Assembly: GCA_035539855.1 (NCBI GenBank)
Contig: DATLHO010000217.1
Coordinates: 1-15,179 of the forward strand
Reading direction: 5' to 3'
DNA length: 15,179 nucleotides
Origin: DATLHO01 sp035539855
GTDB lineage: Bacteria; Bacteroidota; Ignavibacteria; OLB7
Numbering within the stretch: position 1 is the first letter of the stretch; the number at the start of each line of letters is the position of its first letter. The notes under the pieces were generated by a model. That model made no database searches. It saw nothing but the letters and a program-made list of their open reading frames with translations, and was not told where the DNA came from. The position numbers and the translations under genes are program-made. This document shows positions 14,167 to 15,179 of the stretch, in pieces.

Positions 14167-15179
14167 GCATCGTCGTGATCAGGGGCGGCCTGCAGACGAG
14201 CGTGCAGGACGCCGGCGCCGAGGGGTGGGGCCGCTTCGGCGTACCGGAGCGAGGAGCGCTCGACGTCGTCTCGCTGCGTCTGGCGAACATGCTCGTCGGC
14301 AATCCACCGGACGCCGCGGCGCTGGAGATGACGCTCGACGGACCGCACCTGCTGTTCGAGCGCGCCGCGCGCATCGCGATCTGCGGCGCCGAGATGCCCG
14401 CCGAGACAGAGGCGCACGAGTCGCGCGCAAACACGGCGTCCGCGCGCACCGCGTCCGCGAGCACGGCGTCCACGAGCGCCGCGGCCACGAGCGCCGCGGC
14501 CACGAGCACCGCGTCCGCGAGCACCGCGCCCGTGACAACCGCGATCGCGAGGCCAGTGCCCGCATGGCGCGCCGTGGATGTCGGTGCGGGGACCCTTTTG
14601 CGGCTCGGACGTGCGACTGCTGGAGTGCGCGCCTACCTGGCGATTGCCGGCGGCATCGACGTGCCCGTCGTGCTGGGCTGTCGCAGTACTCATCTGCGTG
14701 CGGGCTTCGGCGGCTTCGAGGGGCGCGCGCTCGCCGCGGGCGATCGCCTCGCGGTCGGCGATGCGCCGAGCATCGAGATTGCCGAGGGCGCCGTGCGGCC
14801 GGCTCGATGGACGATCGGCCCGGACGAGCGCACGCCGACCGACGACGTGCAGGTGGTGCGAGCGATCGCGAGCTCGGGCGCAATGCTCGATCTGTCAGCG
14901 TCGGGTGAGCTGACGGTGGGCGCCGCGGCCGATCGGATGGGCGTTCGATTCATCGAGTCGCTCGGCCCACATGCGCTGGCGATCACCAGTGAGCCGGCGA
15001 TGATCGGCGCGGTGCAGCTTCCGCCGGACGGACGGCCAATCGTGCTGCTCGCGGAGCACCAGACGACCGGCGGCTATCCGGTCGTCGCGCACGTCGCGTC
15101 GGTCGACCTGCCGCGTCTCGGCCAGTTGCGTCCGGGCTCGCGCGTGCGCTTCGAGTCGATCGATCTCGAGAGTGCGCGG
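14163..15179 (+). CDS. pxpC: 5-oxoprolinase subunit PxpC, partial (3' end outside window) with repeat insertion
   Basis: PxpC (YbgK, biotin-dependent carboxyltransferase-like fold) is the partner of PxpB; 339 codons are present before the window edge. Marks are RGGLQTSVQDAG (7-18), GWGRFGVPERGALD (21-34), LANMLVGNPPDAAALEMTL, AICGAEMP, AYLAIAGGIDVPVVLG (ending near 170), CRSTHLRAGFGGFEGRAL, ASGELTVGAAADRMGVRF, and LLAEHQTTGGYPVVAHV. The usual LGSRST is LGCRST here. Residues about 87-131 are an Ala/Ser/Thr-rich insert made of 15-base repeats, in the loop between the GAE strand and the VPAWRAV strand. Relatives normally have only a short hairpin there. The reading frame is intact and both flanks align with the family, so the protein is probably functional with a flexible loop. 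PxpA is expected nearby but is not in the window. Confidence 0.95.
   Translation, partial: MSIVVIRGGLQTSVQDAGAEGWGRFGVPERGALDVVSLRLANMLVGNPPDAAALEMTLDGPHLLFERAARIAICGAEMPAETEAHESRANTASARTASASTASTSAAATSAAATSTASASTAPVTTAIARPVPAWRAVDVGAGTLLRLGRATAGVRAYLAIAGGIDVPVVLGCRSTHLRAGFGGFEGRALAAGDRLAVGDAPSIEIAEGAVRPARWTIGPDERTPTDDVQVVRAIASSGAMLDLSASGELTVGAAADRMGVRFIESLGPHALAITSEPAMIGAVQLPPDGRPIVLLAEHQTTGGYPVVAHVASVDLPRLGQLRPGSRVRFESIDLESAR
14421..14555 (+). repeat. 15-base tandem repeat, about nine units, inside pxpC
   Basis: Units of 15 bases with consensus near GCGTCCACGAGCACC run in frame. The clean core is 14436-14540, with degenerate units on each side. The unit at 14481-14495 differs from that at 14496-14510 by one base, so expansion is recent. 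The units encode ASART, ASAST, ASTSA, AATSA, AATST, ASAST and APVTT. On the other strand the same tract yields an Arg/Gly-rich shadow ORF that I do not consider a gene. Confidence 0.9.

Noticed and set aside
14421..14555. CRISPR array or Gly-Arg protein gene on the minus strand
   Set aside because: Units of 15 bases are contiguous with no spacers, and the plus-strand frame is the intact pxpC.

Overview
The window is GC-rich DNA with strong G/C third-position bias, from a Gram-negative bacterium: it encodes an outer-membrane beta-barrel protein and Sec-type export. It reads as a tetrapyrrole-supply locus beside the first gene of a (bacterio)chlorophyll operon. Tetrapyrrole synthesis starts with glutamyl-tRNA reductase (HemA), i.e. 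the C5 pathway, which argues against an ordinary alphaproteobacterial phototroph using ALA synthase. The phylum cannot be fixed from the sequence alone. Lineages known to combine bch genes with this kind of genome (Gemmatimonadota, Myxococcota, Binatota and similar) are candidates only.

Layout. At the left edge, on the minus strand and cut by the window end, lies the first third of the N-terminal region of a BchH-type magnesium chelatase large subunit (1-602). All other genes run on the plus strand. A 128-base divergent region leads to a membrane-anchored hypothetical protein with a 15-base tandem repeat (731-1507), then rodA (1683-2945). Next comes a tight cluster: a CcsA/HemX-like membrane protein (3051-3917), hemA (3914-5323), hemC (5316-6263), hemD (6272-7009), hemE (7121-8194) and a TerC-family membrane protein (8191-9192). 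An SDR oxidoreductase follows after 40 bases (9233-10078). A likely new transcription unit encodes a large secreted zinc-peptidase / beta-propeller / Omp85-like barrel protein (10232-13354). The window ends in pxpB (13474-14166) and a partial pxpC (14163-15179), two subunits of 5-oxoprolinase.

How the genes work together. HemA makes glutamate-1-semialdehyde. HemC and HemD turn porphobilinogen into uroporphyrinogen III, and HemE converts that to coproporphyrinogen III. All of these intermediates are shared by heme and bacteriochlorophyll. BchH, with BchI and BchD, would commit protoporphyrin IX to chlorophyll by inserting magnesium. hemB, hemL and the later heme genes are not in the window. 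The HemX-like protein, and possibly TerC, are the membrane partners of this cluster. RodA (cell-wall elongation), the peptidase-barrel protein and the PxpBC pair look functionally separate.

No gene-free stretch exceeds about 175 bases. The gaps hold two promoter-like sequences with 17-base spacing, one weaker -10-like site, an 18-base perfect palindrome upstream of rodA, a bulged hairpin between hemD and hemE, and a weak terminator after the barrel gene. I saw no tRNA, rRNA, CRISPR array, insertion sequence or integrase. The most notable points are the bchH/hem neighbourhood, the three-domain outer-membrane peptidase, and two unrelated genes that each carry an in-frame 15-base repeat tract.
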